This document shows, piece by piece, positions 23,694 through 31,555 of a stretch of DNA of 34,101 bases. Below the pieces are notes generated by a model. The model was not told the DNA's origin and ran no database searches. It worked only from the letters and a program-made list of their open reading frames with translations. The position numbers and the translations under genes are program-made. Within the stretch, counting starts at the first letter, position 1; every line of letters begins with the position of its first letter. Origin of the DNA: Ruegeria atlantica (lineage in GTDB: Bacteria > Pseudomonadota > Alphaproteobacteria > Rhodobacterales > Rhodobacteraceae); the NCBI GenBank assembly GCA_013032095.1, contig WQBJ01000039.1, positions 1 to 34,101 of the forward strand. Reading direction: 5' to 3'.

Positions 23694-25235
23694 TTATCTG
23701 GCCCGGAACAGCCCTCCGAGGATTCCACGGACGATCCTACGCCCGGTGGTGCCTTTCAGTTCTTTAATGACTGCCTCGCTCATTGCTGAGGCAAATGTAT
23801 CCTTCTGTCGAGTTACACGCGAAGAAGACCGCCCGACCCGGCTGCCGGAATAACGTCGGGCGGTGGCGAATTCGCGTTCGGCCACAGACTGAGTTTCCTC
23901 TTTCTCTTCCGCCTCGGCGGCAGATTGCGCGGCTTGATCCGCTCGCGCCTGCAAGATTTCAAAGGCCGAATTGCGATCTTTCAGAGTTCCGTATTTGACC
24001 TGCATCGGAGACTCAGCCAGCAGCGCTTTACGCTCAGCGTCGGTAATAGGCCCCAGCTGAGAACCGGGCGGCCGGATCAAGGTCCGTTCAACGATCCCCG
24101 GCACGCCCTTTTTCTGCAGCATTGACGTCACCGCCTCCCCCACGCCGACCTCACGAATGGCTGTTTCGGTGTCGAATGCGGGATTCTCGCGGTAAGTTTC
24201 GGCCGCCAGACGCAGGTTCTTTCGGTCCCGCGCCGTGAATGCGCGCAAGGCGTGCTGTACCCGGTTGCCGAGCTGCCCCAGGATATCCTCGGGGATGTCC
24301 GCCGGGTTTTGCGAGATAAAGTAAACGCCGACGCCCTTGGATCGGATCAGTCGCGCGACCTGCTCAACCTTGTCCACCAGTACCTTCGGGGCGTCCTCGA
24401 ACAACAGATGCGCCTCATCAAAAAAGAAGACCAGCTTCGGTTTGTCAGGATCGCCTACCTCGGGCAGTTCTTCGAACAACTCGCTGAGAAGCCACAACAG
24501 GAACGTTGCATACAGTCGTGGGGACCCCATCAGTTTGTCCGAGGCGAGAATATTTACCATCCCCTGCCCATTTGCGTCCGTGCGCATCAGATCTGACAAT
24601 TCCAACGCGGGTTCGCCAAACAGGTTTGTTCCGCCCTGATTTTCCAACACCAGCAAACGCCGCTGGATCGCGCCGATTGAGGCGGTCGAAACATTGCCAT
24701 AGCGCAAGGATAGTTGCGCCCGGTTCTCACCAATCCAGACCAACAGCGCCTGCAAGTCCTTTAGATCCAGAAGTGGCATCCCCTCTTCGTCCGCTACGCG
24801 GAAAGCGATGTTCAGGATACCTTCCTGCGCTTCGCTTAAATCCATGAGACGTGACAGCAACAGCGGGCCCATCTCGGTCACGGTAGTACGCACTGGATGG
24901 CCCTGTTGACCAAACAGATCCCAGAACGTCACCGGACACGCGGCGTAAGCATAGTCCCGAAACCCTATGCGCGAGGCACGGTCCTGAAAGGCCTGATGCA
25001 ACTTGTGCGCTTCGCTGCCCGCTTTGGCCAGACCCGACAAATCTCCTTTGACGTCTGACAAAAAGACCGGAACCCCGGCTTGCGAGAACCCTTCGGCCAG
25101 AATTTGCAAGGTTACCGTTTTACCGGTGCCCGTCGCACCGGCAATCAACCCATGCCGGTTGGCATATTTCAATGTCAGCGTTTGCGGCTGGCTATAGTCA
25201 TCACCTGCGCCACCCAGAAAGATATTTTTGTCCAT
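23694..25235 (-). CDS. yjgR: HerA-like ATPase of the DUF853/YjgR family
   Basis: 513 residues, the normal length. Walker A is 'GATGTGKTVT' (residues 33-42) and Walker B 'KLVFFFDEAHLLFED', followed by 'RSKGVGVYFISQNPADIPEDILGQLGNRVQHALRAFTARD', all typical of the HerA/FtsK-type DUF853 ATPases. The C-terminal quarter has a charged, coiled-coil-like stretch rich in Ala, Glu and Gln and ends with 'LKGTTGRRIVRGILGGLFRAR'. The biological role of this family is not settled. No NurA-like nuclease partner is next to it. Single-gene unit on the minus strand. Confidence 0.9.
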   Translation of the reverse strand: MDKNIFLGGAGDDYSQPQTLTLKYANRHGLIAGATGTGKTVTLQILAEGFSQAGVPVFLSDVKGDLSGLAKAGSEAHKLHQAFQDRASRIGFRDYAYAACPVTFWDLFGQQGHPVRTTVTEMGPLLLSRLMDLSEAQEGILNIAFRVADEEGMPLLDLKDLQALLVWIGENRAQLSLRYGNVSTASIGAIQRRLLVLENQGGTNLFGEPALELSDLMRTDANGQGMVNILASDKLMGSPRLYATFLLWLLSELFEELPEVGDPDKPKLVFFFDEAHLLFEDAPKVLVDKVEQVARLIRSKGVGVYFISQNPADIPEDILGQLGNRVQHALRAFTARDRKNLRLAAETYRENPAFDTETAIREVGVGEAVTSMLQKKGVPGIVERTLIRPPGSQLGPITDAERKALLAESPMQVKYGTLKDRNSAFEILQARADQAAQSAAEAEEKEETQSVAEREFATARRYSGSRVGRSSSRVTRQKDTFASAMSEAVIKELKGTTGRRIVRGILGGLFRAR

Positions 25236-25284
25236 GTATATAAGGCCTTAATTTCCACCGGTCTGGACCCAGCATACAAAGTTA

Positions 25285-25388
25285 ACCTTTGACTGCGATA
25301 GTCAATTTGCTGCCTTCGCTGTCAAAGGTGCAAGGCTGCAAACTTCCTCCCTGTCGACTGACCGCGCCCTCGGGCGCGGTTTTTTTTA
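25285..25388 (+). ncRNA. Candidate small RNA 1 (ends at a strong intrinsic terminator)
   Basis: No gene on the plus strand precedes the strong terminator at 25361-25388, so some non-coding transcript probably ends there. Upstream lies a perfect 9-bp inverted repeat, ACCTTTGAC (25285-25293) and GTCAAAGGT (25321-25329), which would form the 5' hairpin. Between the two hairpins is a single-stranded stretch with CTTCCTCCCTG (anti-Shine-Dalgarno-like CCTCC). This layout, a 5' hairpin then an exposed C/U-rich motif then a terminator, recalls the CcsR-type 'CCUCCUCCC' sRNAs of Rhodobacter, though the motif is not identical. No convincing promoter was found, so the 5' end is a guess. Confidence 0.35.
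25361..25388 (+). terminator. Strong intrinsic terminator without an upstream gene
   Basis: ACCGCGCC (25361-25368) pairs with GGCGCGGT (25373-25380) around a CTCG loop, followed by an uninterrupted T-run. It points to plus-strand transcription, yet the nearest upstream plus-strand gene ends at 23648 and DUF853 lies between on the other strand. Confidence 0.9.
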
Positions 25389-25427
25389 AGCAAGGCTTGA
25401 TCTTCCATTAAAAATTCAGGTTTGCAG

Positions 25428-25456
25428 TTGACCCCTGCGCTCGCCTTTCGTAACGT
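25428..25456 (+). promoter_or_regulatory. Candidate sigma-70-type promoter for small RNA 2
   Basis: TTGACC (25428-25433) is a 5/6 match to the -35 consensus and is separated by exactly 17 bp from TAACGT (25451-25456) as a -10. Transcription would begin near 25463. The -10 match is modest. Confidence 0.4.
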
Positions 25457-25462
25457 CTGCGC

Positions 25463-25535
25463 ATAACTAAGTCGGCCAGTCCGACGGGGAGAACATTTTT
25501 GAAAGGGAGCCGCTCCACCGGCTCCCTTTCTCATT
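25463..25535 (+). ncRNA. Candidate small RNA 2
   Basis: From the predicted start near 25463 the transcript would form a small hairpin (GTCGG 25471-25475 with CCGAC 25481-25485), a GGGGAGAACATTTTT single-stranded stretch, and a perfect 12-bp hairpin (25501-25512 with 25519-25530, loop CTCCAC) that ends in CCCTTTCTCATT. The region has no plausible protein frame on either strand. Total length would be about 70 nt. An alternative is that this is a structured leader for the IalB gene that starts at 25662. Confidence 0.4.
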
Positions 25536-25661
25536 GGCATGAACTGGCGGAAAACAGCAAAAATCGATCACTTCGTATTGTTTATTCAGCTTAGTGACTG
25601 ACACCATGATTTAACGATGGTAAAACGCGACAAAAAGCTCAATCACTCTGCCGAGGCATTC

Positions 25662-26270
25662 ATGATCAAGAAACTTATCCCATTCAACGTAATGGCTGCT
25701 GCGATTTGGTGCGGTGCTGTATACGCTCAAGAAACGGCACAGGAAGACCAGACCCCGTCTGAAATACCACAGACACAAGCCGGGACTCAACTCGACCTGG
25801 GTGAAAGCGGTCCACGCGTCGGCGAGCAATACGTTAAAGAACAAAGCGGTGACTGGAACGTCACCTGCCTTAAGACCGAGGGTGGAGATGACCCTTGTTT
25901 GCTGCGCCAGATCCTTTTGGGTCAGGAAGGCCAACCTATGGCCGAAATTTCCATAAACAAAGTGCCTGAGGGAAACGCTGCGGTAGCTGGCGCAAGTCTG
26001 ATCGTGCCGCTTGAAACTATGCTGCAAGCCCAGATCGCTGTGTCCATAGATGGAGCCCCAGGTAAGCGCTATGATTATCATCATTGCAACCCTGTCGGAT
26101 GCGTTGCTCAGTTAGGCTTTACCCAAGGCGATATCGACGCAATGAAAGCTGGCACCAAAGCCACGATTTCGCTTGTCTCAATTCTTGCTCCAACGCAACT
26201 ACTGCAGATTGAAATGTCGCTGGCTGGGTTCACCAGCGGATTCGACAAGCTCGTGCCCCTTCAGAACTAG
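25662..26270 (+). CDS. Invasion-associated locus B (IalB) family protein
   Basis: 202 residues from the ATG at 25662, with GAGG upstream; the frame is open to 25617. The signal peptide is 'MIKKLIPFNVMAAAIWCGAVYA'. The mature part has the IalB pattern 'SGDWNVTCLKTEGGDDPCLLRQIL' and 'YDYHHCNPVGCVAQLGF', with four Cys that probably form two disulphides. An acidic, Gln/Thr-rich linker precedes the domain. Despite the name, the family is common in free-living alphaproteobacteria and its role there is unknown. Followed by a good terminator. Confidence 0.88.
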   Translation: MIKKLIPFNVMAAAIWCGAVYAQETAQEDQTPSEIPQTQAGTQLDLGESGPRVGEQYVKEQSGDWNVTCLKTEGGDDPCLLRQILLGQEGQPMAEISINKVPEGNAAVAGASLIVPLETMLQAQIAVSIDGAPGKRYDYHHCNPVGCVAQLGFTQGDIDAMKAGTKATISLVSILAPTQLLQIEMSLAGFTSGFDKLVPLQN

Positions 26271-26288
26271 TCTTCTGTATGCTTGGGG

Positions 26289-26325
26289 ACGCCGCTGAAC
26301 CCAACCAGCGGCGTTCTTCTTTTTA
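26289..26325 (+). terminator. Terminator of the IalB-family gene
   Basis: ACGCCGCTG (26289-26297) pairs with CAGCGGCGT (26306-26314) around an 8-nt loop, followed by TCTTCTTTTT. It lies between the convergent IalB and ketosynthase genes. Confidence 0.88.
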
Positions 26326-26338
26326 AATCGCTGGGAAC

Positions 26339-27547
26339 TCAAGCCCGCTTGAGGGCCAGAACAGCATTCAGCCCACCAAAGGCGAATGCGTTGCTCAGCG
26401 CAACATCGACCTTTGCTTCTCGGGCATCATTGGGCACCACATCCAGTGCGCATTCCGGATCAGGTTCTTCATAGCCGATCGTCGGAGCAATGACGCCATC
26501 GCGGAGCGCCATGATACAAGCCAGCAATTCGACCGCACCAGTGCCACCAATCAAGTGACCGTGCATGGATTTTGTGGACGAGATCATCAGATCATCCGCA
26601 TGCGGCCCGAATACATCTGCCACAGCAGCGCATTCCGTTTTATCATTTGCGGCCGTACCGGTCCCGTGCGCGTTGATATAGCTCACTTGATCTGCATTCA
26701 GACGTGCGTCCGCCAGTGCACCTGCCATAGCCCGTGCGGCACCTTGTTTACTGGGCATCACGATGTCCGCAGCATCCGAGGACATGGCAAAGCCGACAAC
26801 CTCACACAGGATATCTGCACCGCGTGCGCGAGCGTGCTCGTATTCCTCAAAGACAAATACGCCAGCGCCTTCGCCCTGAACCATGCCGTTTCGGTTTGCA
26901 CTGAAGGGGCGGCAAGCGTCCTTGGACATGACCCGCAGACCTTCCCAGGCCTTCACGCCGCCAAAGCACAGCATGGATTCCGAACCGCCCGTCACCATCG
27001 CCGGTGCTGCACCGCTGCGCACCATCTGGAAGGCCAAAGCCATCGCGTGGTTGGAAGAGGCGCAGGCCGTCGAAACGGTAAAGCTAGGCCCTTTAAGGTT
27101 ATGCTCCATCGACACATGGCTGGCTGCGGCATTGTTCATAAGCTTGGGCACGACAAAAGGATGAACGCGGTTCTTCCCGTCTTCATAGACTGAGCGGTAG
27201 TTGTCGTCCCAAGTCGAAACGCCACCACCTGCCGTACCCAGAACAACGCCGGATCGTGCAGCCAGTTCGCCATGGAACTCAATTCCGGACTGGTCAATCG
27301 CTTCTTTCGCTGCTGTCAGAGTGAATTGCGTGAACCGGTCATAGAGGCTCATCTGCTGACGGTTAAAACGACCTTCGGCCTCGAACCCTCGCACCTGACC
27401 ACCGATTTTAATGGAAAGTCGCTCAACATCGCGGAATTCTAAATCAGAAATCCCACAACGCCCTTCGCGCATAGCCTCCAGCGTATCGGGGACAGAATGG
27501 CCCAGCGAGTTGATCGTCCCGGCCCCGGTAATGACAACGCGTTTCAT
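26339..27547 (-). CDS. Beta-ketoacyl-ACP synthase (FabF-like)
   Basis: 402 residues. The condensing-enzyme triad is C162 in 'FTVSTACASSNHAMA', H294 in 'INAHGTGTAANDKTE' and H331 in 'KSMHGHLIGGTGAVE'. It lies 9 bp after a dedicated acyl carrier protein gene and downstream of lpxD. This grouping resembles the acpXL/fabF sets that make unusual acyl chains for lipid A in other alphaproteobacteria, so this enzyme is probably a specialised rather than the housekeeping FabF. That role is inferred from context only. Confidence 0.92.
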   Translation of the reverse strand: MKRVVITGAGTINSLGHSVPDTLEAMREGRCGISDLEFRDVERLSIKIGGQVRGFEAEGRFNRQQMSLYDRFTQFTLTAAKEAIDQSGIEFHGELAARSGVVLGTAGGGVSTWDDNYRSVYEDGKNRVHPFVVPKLMNNAAASHVSMEHNLKGPSFTVSTACASSNHAMALAFQMVRSGAAPAMVTGGSESMLCFGGVKAWEGLRVMSKDACRPFSANRNGMVQGEGAGVFVFEEYEHARARGADILCEVVGFAMSSDAADIVMPSKQGAARAMAGALADARLNADQVSYINAHGTGTAANDKTECAAVADVFGPHADDLMISSTKSMHGHLIGGTGAVELLACIMALRDGVIAPTIGYEEPDPECALDVVPNDAREAKVDVALSNAFAFGGLNAVLALKRA

Positions 27548-27556
27548 GGTCTTATG

Positions 27557-27814
27557 TTAGACCTTTTCCGACACAAGCTTTTCGATCCCGGCAATGATCG
27601 CCGCAACGTTCGAGATATCGAAGTCGCTGGCTTCGGGTTCGTTCGCGTTGAAAGGCACCGAGATATCGAACTCTTCCTCGATCGCAAAGATGCTCTCGAC
27701 GAGACCCAGGCTGTCGATCCCGAGGTCCTCAAGTGTACTAGTGGGCGTGACATCCGAAGGCTCCAGCACGGCCTGCTCAGCAATGATTGCGATGACGCGG
27801 TCGGTGATGCTCAT
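27557..27814 (-). CDS. Acyl carrier protein (specialised, lipid A-associated by context)
   Basis: 85 residues with AGAGGA upstream. The phosphopantetheine attachment site is S35 in 'LEDLGIDSLGLVESIF'. The sequence is acidic and helical as expected but differs from a housekeeping AcpP ('..DSLDTVELVMALEEEF..'), having 'DSLGLVESIFAIEEEFDISVPF'. That region and the position between lpxD and a ketosynthase recall AcpXL, the carrier for long acyl chains of lipid A; the rest of an acpXL cluster is not present here. Confidence 0.9.
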   Translation of the reverse strand: MSITDRVIAIIAEQAVLEPSDVTPTSTLEDLGIDSLGLVESIFAIEEEFDISVPFNANEPEASDFDISNVAAIIAGIEKLVSEKV

Positions 27815-27846
27815 GTCGGTCCTCTGATTATCCCGTTGCGGATGAT

Positions 27847-28938
27847 TTAATCGCTCGGGGGCTGTTTGAAAACCGCCTTTTTCAACGCCTCGACGTCACG
27901 TGCCATTCGGGGCAAACGACGTTGCGCTTTGTAGATGTCAGTGTGGGTTTCCATCTTGACGCCCGGATAGCCCATTATCACTCGGCCCTTGGGCACATTC
28001 GATAGGATTTTGGTGCCACCACCCGCGATTACGCCATCACCGATAAAGATATTGTCGACAACGCCAGTCTGACCTCCCAGCACCACGTTGTTACCAATCT
28101 CGACCGAGCCCGAAACACCGGTTTGCCCACACAGCAGGCAATCCTGGCCCACACGGGTGTTGTGGCCGACATGCACTAGATTATCCAGCTTTGAGCCGTT
28201 TCCAATGCAGGTATTTCGGATTGTCCCGTTATCAACCGTGCAATTTGCGCCGACCTCAACGTCGTCGCCAATCTCAACCGCGCCCAAAGAGTGGATGCGT
28301 AGCCAGCTTTGCGCACGGGCATCGCCCTGATCGCCCATAGTCTTGCGGACGTTTTCGACCCCCGAAACCTCGGGCGTGACAAAGCTGAACCCGTCCCCCC
28401 CAATGCGCGCGCCCGGTTGGGCTATGAAACGATCACCGATTTGCGCCCGGGCACCGATGCTCACCATCTCTCGCAGGGTGGCGTTATCGCCCAGAACTGC
28501 GTCCATCCCGATCACACAATGCGGTCCGATCACCGCGCCTTTTCCGATACGAACGCGCGCACCAATAACGGTCAACGGTCCAATCGCTGCGCCTTCGCCG
28601 ATTTCCGCTGTTGGATCGATCACGGCCGAAGAGTGAATACCCGGCTCCACCCCCTGCCCGCGATCCAGCATCGCCGTTATCCCAGCCATCGCCATTCGCG
28701 GTCGAGGCACAAAAATTGCGGCTGTTAAGCCCAGTGCTTGCCAATCGGCACCTTCCCACAACACGGCGGCCTTTGCTGAGCCACCGCTCAGCGCTTCAGC
28801 ATATTTCGGCGACATCGCCATCGCCAAGTCCGACGCAGTAGCGTCCGACGGCTCCGCGGCGCGCCCGATTACAAGGCTTGTGTCACCCTGACTTTCCGCT
28901 CCGATAGCGTCGGCGATTTGCTGAATGGAATAGTGCAT
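27847..28938 (-). CDS. lpxD: UDP-3-O-(3-hydroxyacyl)glucosamine N-acyltransferase LpxD
   Basis: Third step of lipid A synthesis: transfer of a 3-hydroxyacyl group from ACP to the 2-amino group of UDP-3-O-acyl-glucosamine. 363 residues: an N-terminal uridine-binding domain (about 1-95), a left-handed beta-helix of hexapeptide repeats (about 100-315) with the catalytic His as H259 in 'LVHVGHNTRVG', and a C-terminal helix. It starts with GGGAAG upstream, 35 bp after the L,D-transpeptidase stop. The usual neighbours bamA, fabZ and lpxA are absent, so it may be either the only copy relocated or a second, specialised one. Confidence 0.92.
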   Translation of the reverse strand: MHYSIQQIADAIGAESQGDTSLVIGRAAEPSDATASDLAMAMSPKYAEALSGGSAKAAVLWEGADWQALGLTAAIFVPRPRMAMAGITAMLDRGQGVEPGIHSSAVIDPTAEIGEGAAIGPLTVIGARVRIGKGAVIGPHCVIGMDAVLGDNATLREMVSIGARAQIGDRFIAQPGARIGGDGFSFVTPEVSGVENVRKTMGDQGDARAQSWLRIHSLGAVEIGDDVEVGANCTVDNGTIRNTCIGNGSKLDNLVHVGHNTRVGQDCLLCGQTGVSGSVEIGNNVVLGGQTGVVDNIFIGDGVIAGGGTKILSNVPKGRVIMGYPGVKMETHTDIYKAQRRLPRMARDVEALKKAVFKQPPSD

Positions 28939-28973
28939 GTCGGGCTTCCCGGATTAAGGACCTGCCCTGCTGA

Positions 28974-30578
28974 TTACCCTTGAACGTCCGGCAGGGCCAC
29001 CCCTGCTTTCTGCAAGGCCTCCCAGATTCTTCCGTCCCGCTCATAGACATCGCGTCGATACTGAACCTGCCCTTTCGGTCCAATATAGGCCGTGCGGTAG
29101 ATCAGGTGGACTGGCACGTGCTGCTCAAGAGGTACTGTCGTTTCCTTACCGGTTGCGAGTACTCGGTGGAAGAACGCCTTCGGATCTTCCTCCTGCTTGG
29201 CGAGCAGCGCATAGGCGAACTCAAACGGGTCGGCCAAGCGGATGCACCCGTGAGAGAAGGCACGGACCTCGCGCGCAAACAGGTTTTTGTGCGGCGTATC
29301 ATGCAGATAGATGTTGTACTGGTTGGGGAACATGAACTTCACCAGCCCCAAAGCATTACTCTTGCTGGGCGGTTGCCGCATTGCGAACGGAAAATTCCTA
29401 GCGTTGAACTGATTGAAATCCACAGCGCCGCGGTTGATCTGCCGTCCGCTGCGATCGGTAATCTGGATATGACCAACTGCATTGGGGTTAGACTTCAACT
29501 TGGGCAGATATTCCTTGGTAATGATCGAACGCGGGACATACCAACTAGGGTTGATGACCATATGCTCCATCTCATCCGAGAATTCTGGGCTGCGGCGGTC
29601 ATGTGTGTTTTTGCCGATCACTGCGCGCGTTTCAAACGTGACCGAACCATCGTCGACGATTTTGGCCGAGAAGTCAGCCTGATTCACTAGAATATGCCGC
29701 TCGCCGCGCTCGCGCGGCAACCAGCGCTCCCGCTCCAACGCGACATAGACAGACTTGAGGCGATCCGAAGCGCTGCGGTTCAGTTCGGTGATCGTGCCTT
29801 GCCCAGCCACCCCATCAGCTGCCAATCCGTGATCGGATTGAAATGCTTGAACGGCGGCCAATAGCGTCTCATCAAACTCTGGGCTGGCCGTGGGCCGCAG
29901 ATATCCCATGGAAACCAAACGGTTCCGCAGTCTAATGACATTGGGACCGGCATCGCCATATTCCAACTTGTCCACTGGAACCGTCGGGCCCCAACCGCCT
30001 TGATGAACTAACTGCTCCAGTACCAACTTCTGCTTCATAAGCGCACGGTACTGAGTGGACTGTGGGGCGAGCTGATCGAAATAGTTACCGTCACCGGCCG
30101 AGATCAGATTCGTCAGATGGTCTTTGGCCGAGCTACGCTCGACCTTCCGCACCAAGCCATCGTCAATCGTGGATGGGCGTAACGCTCCGGACTGGAGGTT
30201 GCGCGCGTACTCCACAAACGCACGACTTAGCTGGATTTCGATAGCGCCAAGATCACGCGTCGTGCGGGCCTCTTTCATCCGCTCCAACAAAGTTGGAACG
30301 CTGTAAGTGCCCTGAGGCAGACCGTGCATATCCACTTTGGCAAGCGCTCGGATTAACTGCGAGCGTCGCGCGGCATGTTGCGAAGTTTCCCCAACCCAAA
30401 CAGGTTCAAATCCATTCTCGCGGTAAAATTCAGCGATCCCCGACCCTGACGGCGCAAACTCCGCCACCGCCATCTGAAACGCCGTTGTCGATCGAGGTTC
30501 CGTGTTGGCGATCGCAGCCGACGCCAGGAAACATGCGGTGAAGATAATACCAGTACGCGTTCGAATGCCTGAGAACAT
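28974..30578 (-). CDS. YcbB-type L,D-transpeptidase
   Basis: Periplasmic enzyme that makes 3-3 cross-links in peptidoglycan. 534 residues from the ATG at 30578, chosen because AAGG lies 8 nt upstream; an ATG at 30599 adds 7 residues without a ribosome binding site. Signal sequence about 1-25, a scaffold domain (about 30-200), a peptidoglycan-binding domain ('NVIRLRNRLVSMGYLRPTASPEFDETLLAAVQAFQSDHGLAADGVAG'), then the YkuD catalytic domain with Cys 445 in 'FSHGCIRLADP' and 'HDTPHKNLF'. It probably leads a transcript into lpxD. Confidence 0.93.
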   Translation of the reverse strand: MFSGIRTRTGIIFTACFLASAAIANTEPRSTTAFQMAVAEFAPSGSGIAEFYRENGFEPVWVGETSQHAARRSQLIRALAKVDMHGLPQGTYSVPTLLERMKEARTTRDLGAIEIQLSRAFVEYARNLQSGALRPSTIDDGLVRKVERSSAKDHLTNLISAGDGNYFDQLAPQSTQYRALMKQKLVLEQLVHQGGWGPTVPVDKLEYGDAGPNVIRLRNRLVSMGYLRPTASPEFDETLLAAVQAFQSDHGLAADGVAGQGTITELNRSASDRLKSVYVALERERWLPRERGERHILVNQADFSAKIVDDGSVTFETRAVIGKNTHDRRSPEFSDEMEHMVINPSWYVPRSIITKEYLPKLKSNPNAVGHIQITDRSGRQINRGAVDFNQFNARNFPFAMRQPPSKSNALGLVKFMFPNQYNIYLHDTPHKNLFAREVRAFSHGCIRLADPFEFAYALLAKQEEDPKAFFHRVLATGKETTVPLEQHVPVHLIYRTAYIGPKGQVQYRRDVYERDGRIWEALQKAGVALPDVQG

Positions 30579-30933
30579 GGGATGGCCTTGATTATTCATA
30601 GTTTTTACGCTGCAAACCAGCGCGCCGAATAAATATGATTGCGCCCACTGTGACTTGTCTATTCACAAATGTATCACCGACGCGCATCTTTCGACGCCTG
30701 ATGCGTCTTTGCATCGCCCGGCGGAAATACGCCGCCAAATGCCTCAAGATTATACATATTTGCGTCACCTGCGCAAAAAACTGCCGAATATTCCCCCTTG
30801 AAAAGGTGATTTTGAAAGACTTCTTGGCTGACTTTCGCCTCTGTGTCATAACTCCCGCATCTGGGATGGGAAAAAATTAAGAACGCGCGCGTAACATCGT
30901 GCGCAGGCAGGAACAGTACGGGACGAAACTAAA
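30579..30933. other. Divergent intergenic region, 355 bp
   Basis: Lies between the divergent L,D-transpeptidase and YcbK genes and must hold both promoters. Two overlapping open frames (85 residues minus, 81 residues plus) have no ribosome binding site or motif and are not called. Small inverted repeats occur at 30693-30707 (GACGC/GCGTC) and 30719-30734 (CGGCG/CGCCG). No clear -35/-10 pair stands out. Confidence 0.45.
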
Positions 30934-31503
30934 ATGACGATGAGCAGTACCTCGGGTTTGACCCGTCGTGCCCTTCTGGGCGCATTTGCGGCTACGGCAG
31001 TTGTGGCGGCACCGACTTATTCCAACGCAGCAGGGTTTCTTCGCGGTGGCGGAGACATTCGTCGTATCCGCATGTATTCCGGTCGCACTGGCGAGCGGAT
31101 CGACATGATCTATTGGGTCGACGGAAAATATATCAAAGACGCGGTGAAGGAAGTGAACCACTTCATGCGCGACTGGCGGACCGATCAGGTCAAAGACATG
31201 GACCTGCGCACCATCGACATCATGGCGGCATCGCACAACCTTCTGGATGTGAACGAACCCTACATGCTGCTATCCGGCTATCGTTCGCCGCAAACCAACG
31301 CGATGCTACGGTCCCGTTCCCGCCGGGTTGCCAAGAACTCGCTTCACATGAAAGGCCAAGCGGCTGACTTGCGCCTGTCGTCGCGTTCTGTGTCCCAAAT
31401 GGCCAAAGCAGCCATGTCCTGCCGCGCAGGCGGTGTTGGCAAATACTCCCGCTCAAACTTTGTCCACATGGATTGCGGAGAAGTCCGTAGCTGGGGTGGC
31501 TAA
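30934..31503 (+). CDS. YcbK/DUF882 family murein peptidase, Tat-exported
   Basis: 189 residues. The N-terminus 'GLTRRALLGAFAATAVVAAP' has a twin-arginine signal (RR followed by a weakly hydrophobic core). The mature part is the M15-like fold of DUF882 with metal ligands in 'NSLHMKGQAADLRL' (His, Asp) and 'NFVHMDCG' (His), and 'LLSGYRSPQTNAML'. Homologues cleave or trim peptidoglycan side chains. Its divergent neighbour is a YcbB-type L,D-transpeptidase, so the pair probably act on the same murein. An in-frame ATG at 30940 is an alternative start. Confidence 0.9.
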   Translation: MTMSSTSGLTRRALLGAFAATAVVAAPTYSNAAGFLRGGGDIRRIRMYSGRTGERIDMIYWVDGKYIKDAVKEVNHFMRDWRTDQVKDMDLRTIDIMAASHNLLDVNEPYMLLSGYRSPQTNAMLRSRSRRVAKNSLHMKGQAADLRLSSRSVSQMAKAAMSCRAGGVGKYSRSNFVHMDCGEVRSWGG

Positions 31504-31527
31504 GTCACTAGGGAATGTCGATACGAC

Positions 31528-31555
31528 GAGCGCCCTTGGGCGCTCATTTTTTTTT
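31528..31555 (+). terminator. Terminator of the YcbK-type gene
   Basis: GAGCGCC (31528-31534) pairs with GGCGCTC (31539-31545) around a CTTG loop, followed by A and nine T. A classic intrinsic terminator. Confidence 0.93.

Noticed and set aside
25322..25540. 72-residue minus-strand open frame covering both candidate small RNAs
   Set aside because: Runs through two perfect hairpins and a T-run, whose structure explains the sequence better than coding does.
30592..30880. Overlapping short frames on both strands between the L,D-transpeptidase and YcbK genes
   Set aside because: Unusually basic, no ribosome binding site, mirror frames of an AT-rich promoter region.
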